Positions 8,045-16,460 of a stretch of 64,000 bases of DNA are shown here, piece after piece. Source of the DNA: Ruminococcus flavefaciens (lineage in GTDB: Bacteria > Bacillota > Clostridia > Oscillospirales > Ruminococcaceae). The notes beneath the pieces are model-generated. The model was not told the origin of the DNA. It did no database searches and saw nothing but the letters and a program-made list of their open reading frames with translations. Both the position numbers and the translations under genes were made by a program. The DNA lies in assembly GCA_023662725.1 (NCBI GenBank), contig JAMPIL010000004.1, positions 35,736-99,735 on the forward strand. Reading direction: 5' to 3'. Each line of letters opens with the position of its first letter. Positions within the stretch are counted from its first letter, which is position 1.

Positions 8045-9318
8045 GATTGCTTCCTCGCTTTCTCACGCATTTCGGCAGTCCAGCTCTCGGAGCGTGACCG
8101 CATCTGCCAGTGTTTTGTTTTCTCGTGACCGTCTGCAAAATGAAACTTCACAACGTAATCATCGCAGATGTCTATTTTCTCAATCTGCTCACCGAAAATT
8201 TCAGCGTTGAACTCCGTTAGACCAAGAACCTCCGCCGACAGCTTTTCTAAAGTGATTTCAGGAATCTGTCTTGATGGGCAGGCTGATTTCCCCTCACGGT
8301 TGAATGTACTGCAAATCCAAACATAACCTGCTGCTGTTTTCTTACGCTGATAGTGCTTGCCGCAACAGCTGCAAACCAGTTTTCCCGTGAATGGATAAAC
8401 CTGCTTTTTGCCGTTACTGCGGTTGTAATGCTCGGTACGACGATTCATTTCAGCCTGCACGGCAAGGTACTGTTCCATTGGAATAATCGCCTCGTGAGCG
8501 TCCTCAACATGATATTTCGGTAATTGCCCCTCGTTTTTCATCGGTTTTTTTGTGATGTGATTTTCAAGAAAAGTCGTCTGCAAAAGCAGATTACCTGTAT
8601 ATGTATAGTTGCAGATAATTTTTGTAACCGAGTTTTTGTGCCATTTACAGCCTTTTCTTGTGATTTTTCCCTGTGCATTAAGTTCATTGGCAATCTTCTG
8701 AGTTCCTGCACCGTCCAGATACGAATCGAAGATAAACCGCACAACTTCCGCTTCTTCTGGTTCAACAATCAGCACGCCGTTTTCGTAGCGATAGCCCAAA
8801 AGTGTGGCATTCCAAGGCATACCCTCTTTAAAATTTGTCTGAATCCGCCATTTCATATTATCGCTGACCGATTTGCTCTCCTCTTGTGCGAAACTCGCTA
8901 AAATACTTAACATAAGTTCTCCGTCACCCGAAATTGAATGCAGATTCTCTTTCTCAAACCACACATCAACTCCCAGATTTTTCAGTTCCCTGACGGTTTC
9001 AAGAAGTGTAACAGTATTTCTTGCGAATCTTGAAATTGCTTTTGTGATAATCAGTTCTACCTCGTGATTCCGGCATTTTTCAAGCATTCTCTGAAACTGC
9101 GGACGTTCCTCTTTCGTACCTGTCATGGCTTCATCAGCGTACACACCGCAAAATTCCCAGCCTGCATGATTTTTTATCAGATTCTGAAAATAGTCAATCT
9201 GAGATGCGAGCGAGTGGAGCATGGCATCTTTTCCGCTTGAAACTCGTGCATAGCCCACTACACGGAGCATTTTCGGCTTCGGCGGACGTTTATTAACAAG
9301 ATGTACTTTGCGTTCCAT
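8032..9318 (-). CDS. Large serine recombinase 2
   Basis: 428 residues from ATG 9318, which follows GGAAGGTG at the right distance; an upstream in-frame extension to 9378 lacks a ribosome site. Same plan as its neighbour: YARVSS with Ser27, ISRFARNT, a recombinase domain (AGTQKIANELNAQG), and a zinc ribbon CSCCGKHY ... C..C. It lacks the long C-terminal coiled coil of recombinase 1. Two different serine recombinases in one phage end may form a pair needed together, or one may serve in excision; the sequence does not say which. Only moderately similar to recombinase 1 at protein level, so not a recent duplicate. Confidence 0.9.
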   Translation of the reverse strand: MERKVHLVNKRPPKPKMLRVVGYARVSSGKDAMLHSLASQIDYFQNLIKNHAGWEFCGVYADEAMTGTKEERPQFQRMLEKCRNHEVELIITKAISRFARNTVTLLETVRELKNLGVDVWFEKENLHSISGDGELMLSILASFAQEESKSVSDNMKWRIQTNFKEGMPWNATLLGYRYENGVLIVEPEEAEVVRFIFDSYLDGAGTQKIANELNAQGKITRKGCKWHKNSVTKIICNYTYTGNLLLQTTFLENHITKKPMKNEGQLPKYHVEDAHEAIIPMEQYLAVQAEMNRRTEHYNRSNGKKQVYPFTGKLVCSCCGKHYQRKKTAAGYVWICSTFNREGKSACPSRQIPEITLEKLSAEVLGLTEFNAEIFGEQIEKIDICDDYVVKFHFADGHEKTKHWQMRSRSESWTAEMREKARKQSCQK

Positions 9319-9374
9319 AGACTTCACCTTCCTATTTAATAGTACTACTATATTCGCTCTGAATCGGCAAAAAG

Positions 9375-9533
9375 TCAAGGAATTTCACGGAATATACTGC
9401 ACAAAGATAAGCCGCATTTTTTGGCTAATATCTGTTCAGAAAGTCTGAATTCTTCGGCGGTCAGAAGTCCTGTTTTCAGGAAATTCCGCATCATAGCAAG
9501 CGATAATTTGTATTCTAAAATCTTCTCATTCAT
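9375..9533 (-). CDS. Small SHOCT-like protein next to the recombinases
   Basis: 52 residues, ATG 9533 after GGGAGAG. One amphipathic helix pair, with LLTAEEFRLSEQILAKKCGL resembling SHOCT-type short helices. Small proteins of this kind commonly sit directly before clostridial phage recombinases; the role is unknown. It overlaps the upstream zinc-finger gene by eight bases. Its last codons contain the 19-mer ACTGCACAAAGATAAGCCG (plus-strand sense) that recurs at 31696. Confidence 0.65.
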   Translation of the reverse strand: MNEKILEYKLSLAMMRNFLKTGLLTAEEFRLSEQILAKKCGLSLCSIFREIP

Positions 9534-9894
9534 GGCAGGCTCTCCCTTTTGCGGCACACTCCCGTGAACAGAAACGGCGTGGCTTTTTGCGGTAACTTAA
9601 AACGTCCTTGCCGCAAACTTCACATTGAATAATTACAGAATTGGTGTGCGTCATTTCGTTTTGGTGTACATTCCAGTAGTGCATACGACATTTATCGGAA
9701 CAGAATTTTTTCCTTTTCTTGTGCGGAGTATGTGTGAGAACAGCGCCGCAGTTCAGGCATACATCCGCTGTCTTTTTCCGCTGAAGATAGGACTTGATTG
9801 TATTTTTTGATATTTTTAATATTTCCGAAATTTCAGCAACAGACATTCCTTTGTCATTCATGCTGATAATTACGTTTTTTTCTATATTTGTCAT
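9526..9894 (-). CDS. HTH protein with two zinc-knuckle motifs
   Basis: 122 residues, ATG after GGAGGTG. An N-terminal sigma-like or resolvase-like helix-turn-helix (MSVAEISEILKISKNTIKSYL, residues about 17-37) is followed by two CxxC...CxxxC clusters (CLNCG...CSDKC and CEVCG...CSREC), each probably binding zinc. A DNA-binding regulator of the recombinase or lysis region is plausible. Same operon direction as the recombinases. Confidence 0.75.
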   Translation of the reverse strand: MTNIEKNVIISMNDKGMSVAEISEILKISKNTIKSYLQRKKTADVCLNCGAVLTHTPHKKRKKFCSDKCRMHYWNVHQNEMTHTNSVIIQCEVCGKDVLSYRKKPRRFCSRECAAKGRACHE

Positions 9895-10000
9895 ATCAAC
9901 ACCTCCACATTAAAGAAAGCGGAGACTATAAAATGTCTACTGCAAAGTCTAAAATCGTTAATTTGCACAGAAATAACAGCAGAAAATATCTGTTATATAC

Positions 10001-10034
10001 AAAAAAACCGGACACCTCAAAAAGAGATGTCCGG
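10001..10034 (-). terminator. Terminator after the lysis genes
   Basis: CCGGACACCTC / GAGATGTCCGG stem (10 of 11 pairs) followed by seven T on the minus strand, just beyond the amidase stop. It separates the late operon from the recombinase operon. The 9895-10000 interval otherwise holds only the leader of the HTH gene. Confidence 0.88.
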
Positions 10035-10042
10035 AGAAAGCA

Positions 10043-11041
10043 TTAAATATCAGATTTGTTTACCCAACCAGTTACATAGTAACCAATCGGAGTTTTGCCA
10101 CAGTTTTTCTTGTCGTTTGTAACTCTCACTTTGCCGTTGACCACCGTTCCGTCATAGATGTAGTAAGTACCAGAACATTTACTGCCGTTTTCAGCGGAAG
10201 ATGAAGCATAAAGTGCTGCGTTCTTCAGTACAATTTCCGCCCCCTTTGTATAGGATTTCACGGCATTGGTGAATACAGCATTACCGTTCTCATCATAGAC
10301 CGTATATCCTGATTTGCAGGCATTTTTCGCATTCTCCAAGGAAGAAAACGCTCCGATCTGGGACTTCGCATCACTCCAGCTTTTGCGAACACGGTAAAGC
10401 TGTGCAGTAGTAGTACTTGCCGATGTTGATGTGCCGGATTTCATGTAGGACTGCACCTTTTTCTTGAATGCAGACCAGTGTGGAAGAATATACAGCGGAC
10501 ACATTTTATAGCTATTTTTCGCCGTATTCAGGTAATCCACACTGCCGGATTTTCCGTCACGGACATTCAGCCAATGCGTGTGGGTATAGAGATGGTCGAT
10601 GCTGAGATTATACTTTTTCAACAGAGCCGCCGCCAGTTTTGCAGCGTTATCCTCGGATTTTTTATCAGTAGAATTGTATGCAGAACTCATAATGCACTCG
10701 ATAGCAATCGTTCTTCTGTTGCCGTTTCCGGATCCGTCAGCAGCGTGCCAGCCTGAAAGAGTAAGCGGAAGATTCTGCCATGCACAGATGTTGTCAACAT
10801 AATAATGCACACGAACGTCTTTCATGTTGCCATTTACGGTTGCACGAGTGTATTGCTCCGCAGGAGTTGTGCCACTTGCAACGGAAATCCAGTCCGTGTT
10901 ATGGATGGTGATGCCAATAATTTTGCCCTCCATAGAAGCGGAGGGCATATCGATTCTATTGGGATTGTGTCTTGTTAGCAGATACTCATTGACGGTCACA
11001 CCGCCAAAATTCGTAGTTTTATCGGGTTTTAAGATTGCCAT
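10043..11041 (-). CDS. Endolysin: N-acetylmuramoyl-L-alanine amidase with SPOR-like and SH3-like tail
   Basis: 332 residues from ATG 11041 (AGGAGG eight bases upstream). An Amidase_2/PGRP domain (residues about 25-205) carries the zinc histidines in GITIHNT and near IDHLYTHTHW, plus a KMCP segment. A SPOR-like repeat follows (YRVRKSWSDAKSQIGAFSSLENAKNAC, about 240-280), then a C-terminal SH3-type region of about 65 residues. It cleaves the amide bond between muramic acid and the stem peptide at the end of infection. No signal peptide, so export needs the adjacent holin, whose stop lies two bases before this start. A truncated homologue is fused to a recombinase at 61-62 kb. Confidence 0.92.
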   Translation of the reverse strand: MAILKPDKTTNFGGVTVNEYLLTRHNPNRIDMPSASMEGKIIGITIHNTDWISVASGTTPAEQYTRATVNGNMKDVRVHYYVDNICAWQNLPLTLSGWHAADGSGNGNRRTIAIECIMSSAYNSTDKKSEDNAAKLAAALLKKYNLSIDHLYTHTHWLNVRDGKSGSVDYLNTAKNSYKMCPLYILPHWSAFKKKVQSYMKSGTSTSASTTTAQLYRVRKSWSDAKSQIGAFSSLENAKNACKSGYTVYDENGNAVFTNAVKSYTKGAEIVLKNAALYASSSAENGSKCSGTYYIYDGTVVNGKVRVTNDKKNCGKTPIGYYVTGWVNKSDI

Positions 11042-11042
11042 A

Positions 11043-11486
11043 TTATTCGTCCTCCTTGTTAGTTCCTTTTTCTTCAATTCTGCCGACCTTTGTCTGCAAA
11101 ACATCGATTGCTTTCTTGATTGCAGGCGGATAAGGGATGCCCATAAGTGACGTATTTTCCACGATTGACAGCAGTTCATTCAGGCAAAAACTGATACAGA
11201 CTGCGTCACGGATATATGTTGTTCCGAGCAAAATATCCATTCTGACAGCGACGGCAATCAACATCAAGGTGCATACCTTTTTTGCAAGTCCGAACCAGCC
11301 AGCTTTTGACGATAAGCCGCCGCTGGCTGTGTGCTTTGACTTCTTCATAGCAGCAGTGACGATTCCGGTGAAAAAGTCAATTGCCATGAAGATCACAAGT
11401 GTGACCAGTGCGGAGTCCCAACCGCCAAAAATAGCGGCTATGAAGCCGCCGATCAGTCCTGCGATTGTACAGATTGTTTCTTTCAT
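11043..11486 (-). CDS. Phage holin (Phage_holin_4 family)
   Basis: 147 residues from the second Met codon, seven bases after GGAGG; the ATG at 11492 is too close to that site. Hydrophobic helices near residues 5-20, 28-48 and 70-90. LVTLVIFMAIDFFTGI and GLSSKAGWFGLAKKV are typical of the toxin-secretion/phage-lysis holin family. It permeabilises the membrane to release the amidase encoded next. A frameshifted near-copy is at 62067-62523. Confidence 0.9.
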   Translation of the reverse strand: MKETICTIAGLIGGFIAAIFGGWDSALVTLVIFMAIDFFTGIVTAAMKKSKHTASGGLSSKAGWFGLAKKVCTLMLIAVAVRMDILLGTTYIRDAVCISFCLNELLSIVENTSLMGIPYPPAIKKAIDVLQTKVGRIEEKGTNKEDE

Positions 11487-11488
11487 TT

Positions 11489-13141
11489 TCATCCCTCCAA
11501 AATTTTAATTGATTTAATTTGCGGATGCGAATTATTGGAACGCCCGGCAAAGGCAAAATAATACGTACCTTTGCCGACATTGCAATCGGATAAAGTAGTG
11601 ACAAAAGTTTCGGAATACAGCCATTGAAACGGAATTTTTACCGCCGTGCCATTCTGAATTTGCGTGTAAACATACACCGAAATTGGCACGTCACTGTGTT
11701 CAGGTTTCGGCACAAGATACAGATCGCCGGATTCCGTTGCGCCGGACTTGTAACACATAGAAATCTGCGAATTACCGGATAGATTCAGTTCCTTGGTGCA
11801 GACAACATAAACCACGCCGTCCCAGCCAAAATCGTCCATAGAAAAATGCATCTGATAATCATTGTCAGCAGAAAGAAAATGGGGATAATTCGCCGAAAAA
11901 TCAGCTAGAGAATTGTAGGCATTGTTGTAAATCGTGAACAGCTCAGCGCCATATTTTGAAACTGCATCGCTGCCTGACGAGAACAGCGTAATACCGTTGT
12001 TGTGCAGCGATTCCAGAACGGTGATTCTGTTTTCAAGCATTAAAATGGCATCGTTCTGATTCTGCTGGTCGTATTGCGTGGAATCACGGAACTGCTGAAA
12101 TTCAATATCAATGTCAGAAGTTTTATCCCATTTTGCCATTTTCGCCGCAGTAATACTGTTGAGTAGCGTCAGATTATGATGCCAATGCGCCTGCGAAATG
12201 ACAGGCTCAACAGATTCCTTGACCGTCCGGATCTCACGATTGACAGAGTCCTCAAATTCCTGCAAGCCGCCAATTGCCGTCACAAATTCCTCTGTGATTT
12301 TTTCAAGCGTCCCAAGATTACTATGATCATGCTTTGACACATTCAGCACATCAATTGCCAAGGCAAGCACATAGTTCGCCACGGGGTTGCTGCTCATTTC
12401 ATCAAGATGCGTGTCAATCGCCGTTATGCTGTCCAAAATATCTTGATTTTCATGATTATGGCCGCTCTCCAAAATCGGAGCAATCTGCGTTTCGATCAGT
12501 TTTTCGACATCCGTCGTTTTAGGATAATCCGACATATCAGGCGTTTCGCCGTCCTTGCCATCACGACCATCGACGCCGTTTTTACCGTCTGCTCCGTCTT
12601 TTCCGTCAACACCATTGACACCATCTTTTCCCGGCATCCCATCCGCCCCTTTCAGACTTTCCAGCCACTCCGCAAGCGTCCCCACAAAGCCGTTTTCCTG
12701 TGCCAATTCATAAGCCGATAGACCGTCCTTACCGTTGACACCTGCCTGAATTTCGGCAATTTTCTGCAACAACTGCGTATACAGATCGGGAGTGGGTGGA
12801 ATTGGTGTATCATCATCGCCCACAAATCCCGATGGGCGAATATTCAGCGTAATGGGAACAGTTGTCGCTCTCACGGTCGTGTCAGATGCCGCATCATAGC
12901 CGAAAACCGACATCTTTACCGCACCTGCATGAAGCTCCGCAGGAAGCTTGCAGGACGTTCCGTCAAAGCCTAAAACGATATTGTAAACCTCATCGCACTG
13001 GGAAAACTGCACAACCTTGTGAAACTTTTTCCAATCGCTGTCAAAGGTAAATTTCAGATTGACGAAAGCAATCTGATGATCGGCTATTACTTCACGCTCC
13101 AGAACCTCGATTTTCTGCTGTTTTACGAGAAATTTCCACAT
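11489..13141 (-). CDS. Baseplate/tail fibre protein with BppU-like head and collagen-like segment
   Basis: 550 residues; ATG overlaps the previous stop (TGATG) with GGAGG upstream. Residues 1-115 resemble the N-terminal domain of phage upper-baseplate proteins (BppU). Gly-X-X repeats follow (GKDG, GVDG, GADG; about 165-205), expected to form a trimeric collagen-like shaft. Next come helical coiled-coil stretches (about 215-385) and a beta-rich C-terminal domain ending in NNSHPQIKSIKILEG. Probably part of the adsorption apparatus. Host-range function is inferred from position and architecture. Confidence 0.8.
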   Translation of the reverse strand: MWKFLVKQQKIEVLEREVIADHQIAFVNLKFTFDSDWKKFHKVVQFSQCDEVYNIVLGFDGTSCKLPAELHAGAVKMSVFGYDAASDTTVRATTVPITLNIRPSGFVGDDDTPIPPTPDLYTQLLQKIAEIQAGVNGKDGLSAYELAQENGFVGTLAEWLESLKGADGMPGKDGVNGVDGKDGADGKNGVDGRDGKDGETPDMSDYPKTTDVEKLIETQIAPILESGHNHENQDILDSITAIDTHLDEMSSNPVANYVLALAIDVLNVSKHDHSNLGTLEKITEEFVTAIGGLQEFEDSVNREIRTVKESVEPVISQAHWHHNLTLLNSITAAKMAKWDKTSDIDIEFQQFRDSTQYDQQNQNDAILMLENRITVLESLHNNGITLFSSGSDAVSKYGAELFTIYNNAYNSLADFSANYPHFLSADNDYQMHFSMDDFGWDGVVYVVCTKELNLSGNSQISMCYKSGATESGDLYLVPKPEHSDVPISVYVYTQIQNGTAVKIPFQWLYSETFVTTLSDCNVGKGTYYFAFAGRSNNSHPQIKSIKILEG

Positions 13142-14253
13142 CAGTCAGCACCTCCGTTCGCCTTATCGTTCAGATATTTTTCCCAGCCGTTCTCATCGTT
13201 GGTGTAATTTCCTGCACCGCAATTTGCTGAAAATGAAAGGGCAATGGACGCATCAGCTGCCGTAACAGCACCGTCGCCGTCTGCATCGGGATAATTCACA
13301 CACCTTGATTCCGTCGCTGCACCGTAGCTGTCAAACCAGTAACGCTTGCCGTCAATGGTGCGGTGCTGATTGACCAGCTTGCCCTCCGAAAGCGAAATGT
13401 AGTACATATTTTCGCCATATTCCACCCAGCCCAGCTGAATATTTCCGTTCTGCGGATCGTAGTAATATCGTTTGCCAAATACAGTCCGCCAACCGGTTTT
13501 CAGCACGCCATTTGTGGCAAATTGATAGGGAATACCGCCGATTTCCTGTTCACCTGTGAGAGGATTTCCGGCAGAATCGTAATAAAAAAGTTCGCCGTCG
13601 GCATTGGATGTAAATCGGATCCTGTCAGCGTTATTGAATAGATATTGCCGCAACTTTTTGACTTCTGCGGTCAGCGTTCCGTCCTTCAAACCGCTGACCT
13701 CCTGCTTGATTTGTTCCATTTCATCGAGCATTTCCGAAACCTTACACTTGCCCAGAATGCACCTGACATAGCCGCATCTGCTTGTATTTGCCCGATAATC
13801 CGTGATATTTGACTGCTTGATCTCAGTTGCTCCTGCATTCAGGCGAACGGCTGCGAGGGTGAGGTAGGTTCTTGTCTGTGTGTTTGTGAAAGTCGGAATT
13901 TGAGGCGTGGTTGCCGCCGTTCCCGCCTTGATTTCAATGTCGCACTTGCGGTAGGTGTCATCTGTATCGCAGTAAATTCCGATGATGAGATACTTGCTCA
14001 TGGATTCGTCTACATATCGGGATAAATCCAGTGTGTAAGAGGAATCGTTGATAAAATAATGCCCATTGATCCACGCTTTTCCACGCCCGACCGTGACTTT
14101 CAGACCTGTTGCAGCCGCTGTCAATTTGAAGCAGTCGCCGTAATTATCCTGAATCCCGTTGCAGATTAGACTGCCGAGATAGTCGCAGAAATTCTCTGCT
14201 GTATAGGTTCTGTCGAGCCCTTTCGAGTTGAAAAATCCAAATGAAAATGCCAT
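13141..14253 (-). CDS. Tail/receptor-binding protein with cell-wall-binding repeats and a dockerin-like calcium loop
   Basis: 370 residues. The N-terminus MAFSFGFFNSKGLDRTYTAE is typical of siphovirus tail-tip structural proteins. Residues about 240-316 contain Trp/Tyr-rich cell-wall-binding (glucan/choline-binding type) repeats, such as KTGWRTVFGKRYYYD and IDGKRYWFDSYGAAT. The last 48 residues begin with DADGDGAVTAAD (323-334), a perfect 12-residue EF-hand loop with Asp at positions 1, 3, 5 and 12 as in type I dockerins, followed by a helix and GWEKYLND. Only one such repeat is present, where true dockerins have two. A cell-surface binding role in a cellulosomal host is an attractive inference. 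Translation is coupled to the following fibre gene. Confidence 0.78.
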   Translation of the reverse strand: MAFSFGFFNSKGLDRTYTAENFCDYLGSLICNGIQDNYGDCFKLTAAATGLKVTVGRGKAWINGHYFINDSSYTLDLSRYVDESMSKYLIIGIYCDTDDTYRKCDIEIKAGTAATTPQIPTFTNTQTRTYLTLAAVRLNAGATEIKQSNITDYRANTSRCGYVRCILGKCKVSEMLDEMEQIKQEVSGLKDGTLTAEVKKLRQYLFNNADRIRFTSNADGELFYYDSAGNPLTGEQEIGGIPYQFATNGVLKTGWRTVFGKRYYYDPQNGNIQLGWVEYGENMYYISLSEGKLVNQHRTIDGKRYWFDSYGAATESRCVNYPDADGDGAVTAADASIALSFSANCGAGNYTNDENGWEKYLNDKANGGAD

Positions 14254-14255
14254 AT

Positions 14256-15377
14256 TTATACCTCCCTGAATGTTGGTGTCAGGCTTATGCCGTTCTGATC
14301 GAAGCTCTCAACCATGCCAATCAACTGTATTTTCGGCTGTATCAAGCCAAATCGCTGATGCTCTACCATCACATAATCGCCGACGAAATAATCCGCATTG
14401 TAGCGAAACTGCGTGGATTGTACAGCAATCTGCGATTCCGAAGCTGTCAACGGTAAAATAATATTTTCCTTGCCACGCTCTTTCAGCAGTTCAATATACT
14501 CGGATTCAGAAATCGGCTTAGATTCACCATTTTCCTGTTGCTCATCCGCCATGTCTTTAGCGTCTACATAGATCTCATAACGCTCTAAAAAAGACGGCTC
14601 ATCGCCGTCGCAATATGTGGTGCGTTTTCGTTCTTCACCCTCTCCTTTTCCCAGAACATAGGCGAAATTCTGCTGTGCGGAAATGTCAGAGGAATATGTG
14701 AACGACAGCAGATTTGTGTATCTGTCAGAAAAAATGATGTGCGGATTTTCTTCCTGCAAAATGCTTCTGTCTGCACCTTGTGACAACTCAAAAACCATTC
14801 TATATTGACTGCTTGACGGAGTAATTTCCTGCAGACGAATATTTGCCGTGCCGCCGACAAGCGTACAAATTTTGTATACCCACTCCATGAGATTTTTGTA
14901 GCTGATTTGCATTTGCGTTGTTTTTGCCCAGCATTCACCGAAAACCTCGCCTTTGACAAGTCCCGGTATCTTGCGGACGCTGTTTTCCATCATGGCGTTT
15001 GCGGTGACGACAGCTCTGACGATTGCACCATAGCTCATGGATTGTTGAAAAAGGAACGTCGGATAAATGATTCGCCGGGACAGCAGTGACATCAGAAATC
15101 TGCCTGTTATCGTCAGATAATCGCCGTTTTCTGCGTCGGTTTCAAGCCTGACAGATTCGATGATGCCATAGTGATTTTTGTCATCATTGCGACTGACAAT
15201 TTTGCCGATTTTAAACATTTGCAGATTCTGCGGATCGGCTGCAATGTAAATTTCAAACGCTCCGCACTGGTAATATTCTACGTCCCAAAGGAGCGAAGAA
15301 AAGCTGTCACAGATTGCTTCAAGCGTTATCGTCAAGTCATTTTCATTTGCTGTCATTTTGTAAATTTCTATCTGCAT
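14256..15377 (-). CDS. Tail-associated protein, siphovirus ReqiPepy6 Gp37-like
   Basis: 373 residues from ATG 15377, seven bases after AGGAG (a GTG two codons earlier is less well placed). The beta-rich N-terminus (FSSLLWDVEYYQCGAFEIYIAA) and the long mixed body match the Gp37-like family that follows the distal tail protein in Gram-positive siphoviruses, probably a tail-tip hub or Tal-like component. No peptidase motif was recognised. It lies between the distal tail gene and the receptor-binding gene, consistent with that role. Confidence 0.75.
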   Translation of the reverse strand: MQIEIYKMTANENDLTITLEAICDSFSSLLWDVEYYQCGAFEIYIAADPQNLQMFKIGKIVSRNDDKNHYGIIESVRLETDAENGDYLTITGRFLMSLLSRRIIYPTFLFQQSMSYGAIVRAVVTANAMMENSVRKIPGLVKGEVFGECWAKTTQMQISYKNLMEWVYKICTLVGGTANIRLQEITPSSSQYRMVFELSQGADRSILQEENPHIIFSDRYTNLLSFTYSSDISAQQNFAYVLGKGEGEERKRTTYCDGDEPSFLERYEIYVDAKDMADEQQENGESKPISESEYIELLKERGKENIILPLTASESQIAVQSTQFRYNADYFVGDYVMVEHQRFGLIQPKIQLIGMVESFDQNGISLTPTFREV

Positions 15378-15379
15378 AA

Positions 15380-16231
15380 TCACACTCCTAAATAAGCGTT
15401 GCGGTGAATAAGCCGGACTTTCAGATTGGAAATACCACCCGATGCACGGAGATAAAATTTGTTTTCACCCTCTCGCAAGGTTAGCCAAGTTGAACCCGAT
15501 ACAAGCCGATTGATGATATTTGTTGTCACGCCTTCACGCTCCAGCATAACCGTTTTATTGCCGGTTTTCGTGGTGATCCGGATAATATCTCCCTCCTCAA
15601 TATCGCCGAGAATCTGCATATATTCGTCGGTTTCAGCGTTGTACAAAGTAGGATTTTTGGCAGGTCCTCCGCTGATTTCAAGCGTGAACCCAGTTTCATC
15701 ACCATCGTTCTGAATCGTCATCATGTTCTGTGTGTTGTATTTGCCAAGCGGAAATGGCTTGTCGTCATCGGGAAAAATGAAGTGAAAAGCACCGAAAACC
15801 TGCGAATATTCGGCAATTTGCGTTTCTGTGGAGTACCAATAAATATCCGGGCAGATAATCGAAATCTGACCGCTTGTGAACTGCTCGAAATTGCTGATTT
15901 CGCAGGTTTCCACGTATCCCTCTGTGTACACATCAATGTTGGGTGTGCGGTAGTAAATCTTGATATATCGGGAAGTTTTTACAACTCTGTACAGTTCGTG
16001 ACGTCGTTTTTCAATACCGATGCCACGCATCTGAAAGGTAATCACAAGGTTACGTTTTTCGATGAATGCGTTGTTCAGATAACTGCCGTTCATGCCTGCG
16101 TAAGTCGATGTGCTGATCGTTCCGTTTGGAGGATACAGACCGTCTATTTTGGAGGTCATGTACTGGTTGGCGGTGGTTGTCATATTAAGCTGTTCGCCGT
16201 TTTCGTTTTCTAAAATTAAGGTGAATCGCAT
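15380..16231 (-). CDS. Distal tail (Dit-like) protein
   Basis: 283 residues, ATG after AGGAGG. It has the phage_tail/Dit pattern: MRFTLILENENGEQLN at the start, KRNLVITFQMRG around residue 60, and a second beta domain in the C-terminal half (NKTVMLEREGVTTNIINRL). In Dit-type tails a hexameric ring of this protein joins tail tube to tip. The next gene upstream in the phage order should be the tape measure, but the TetR-GH9 operon lies between them. Confidence 0.8.
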   Translation of the reverse strand: MRFTLILENENGEQLNMTTTANQYMTSKIDGLYPPNGTISTSTYAGMNGSYLNNAFIEKRNLVITFQMRGIGIEKRRHELYRVVKTSRYIKIYYRTPNIDVYTEGYVETCEISNFEQFTSGQISIICPDIYWYSTETQIAEYSQVFGAFHFIFPDDDKPFPLGKYNTQNMMTIQNDGDETGFTLEISGGPAKNPTLYNAETDEYMQILGDIEEGDIIRITTKTGNKTVMLEREGVTTNIINRLVSGSTWLTLREGENKFYLRASGGISNLKVRLIHRNAYLGV

Positions 16232-16407
16232 GGATTTGACCTCCTTTCTGAAGATTGACTTTTTCGAGGATGGGTGTATACTGTAAAAGTGTAAGTTCTC
16301 AATAAGTCAAAATTTACATATTATTTTAAGACAAAGGTATTTCACAGTGTTATATTAATTAGCTTGAAAAATAACGGAATCTACCTACTTTTGATACACT
16401 TGATTGG

Positions 16408-16460
16408 TAAAAATAGTAAAAGACATGTTCTCTGAGAAGTCATGTCTTTTACTATTTTTA
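16408..16460 (-). terminator. Terminator of the GH9 cellulase operon
   Basis: A 20-bp perfect stem (16408-16427 with 16441-16460) around a 13-base loop, starting at the cellulase stop codon. The arms end in runs of T on both strands, so it may insulate the moron in both directions. The rest of 16232-16407 shows no gene. Confidence 0.88.
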
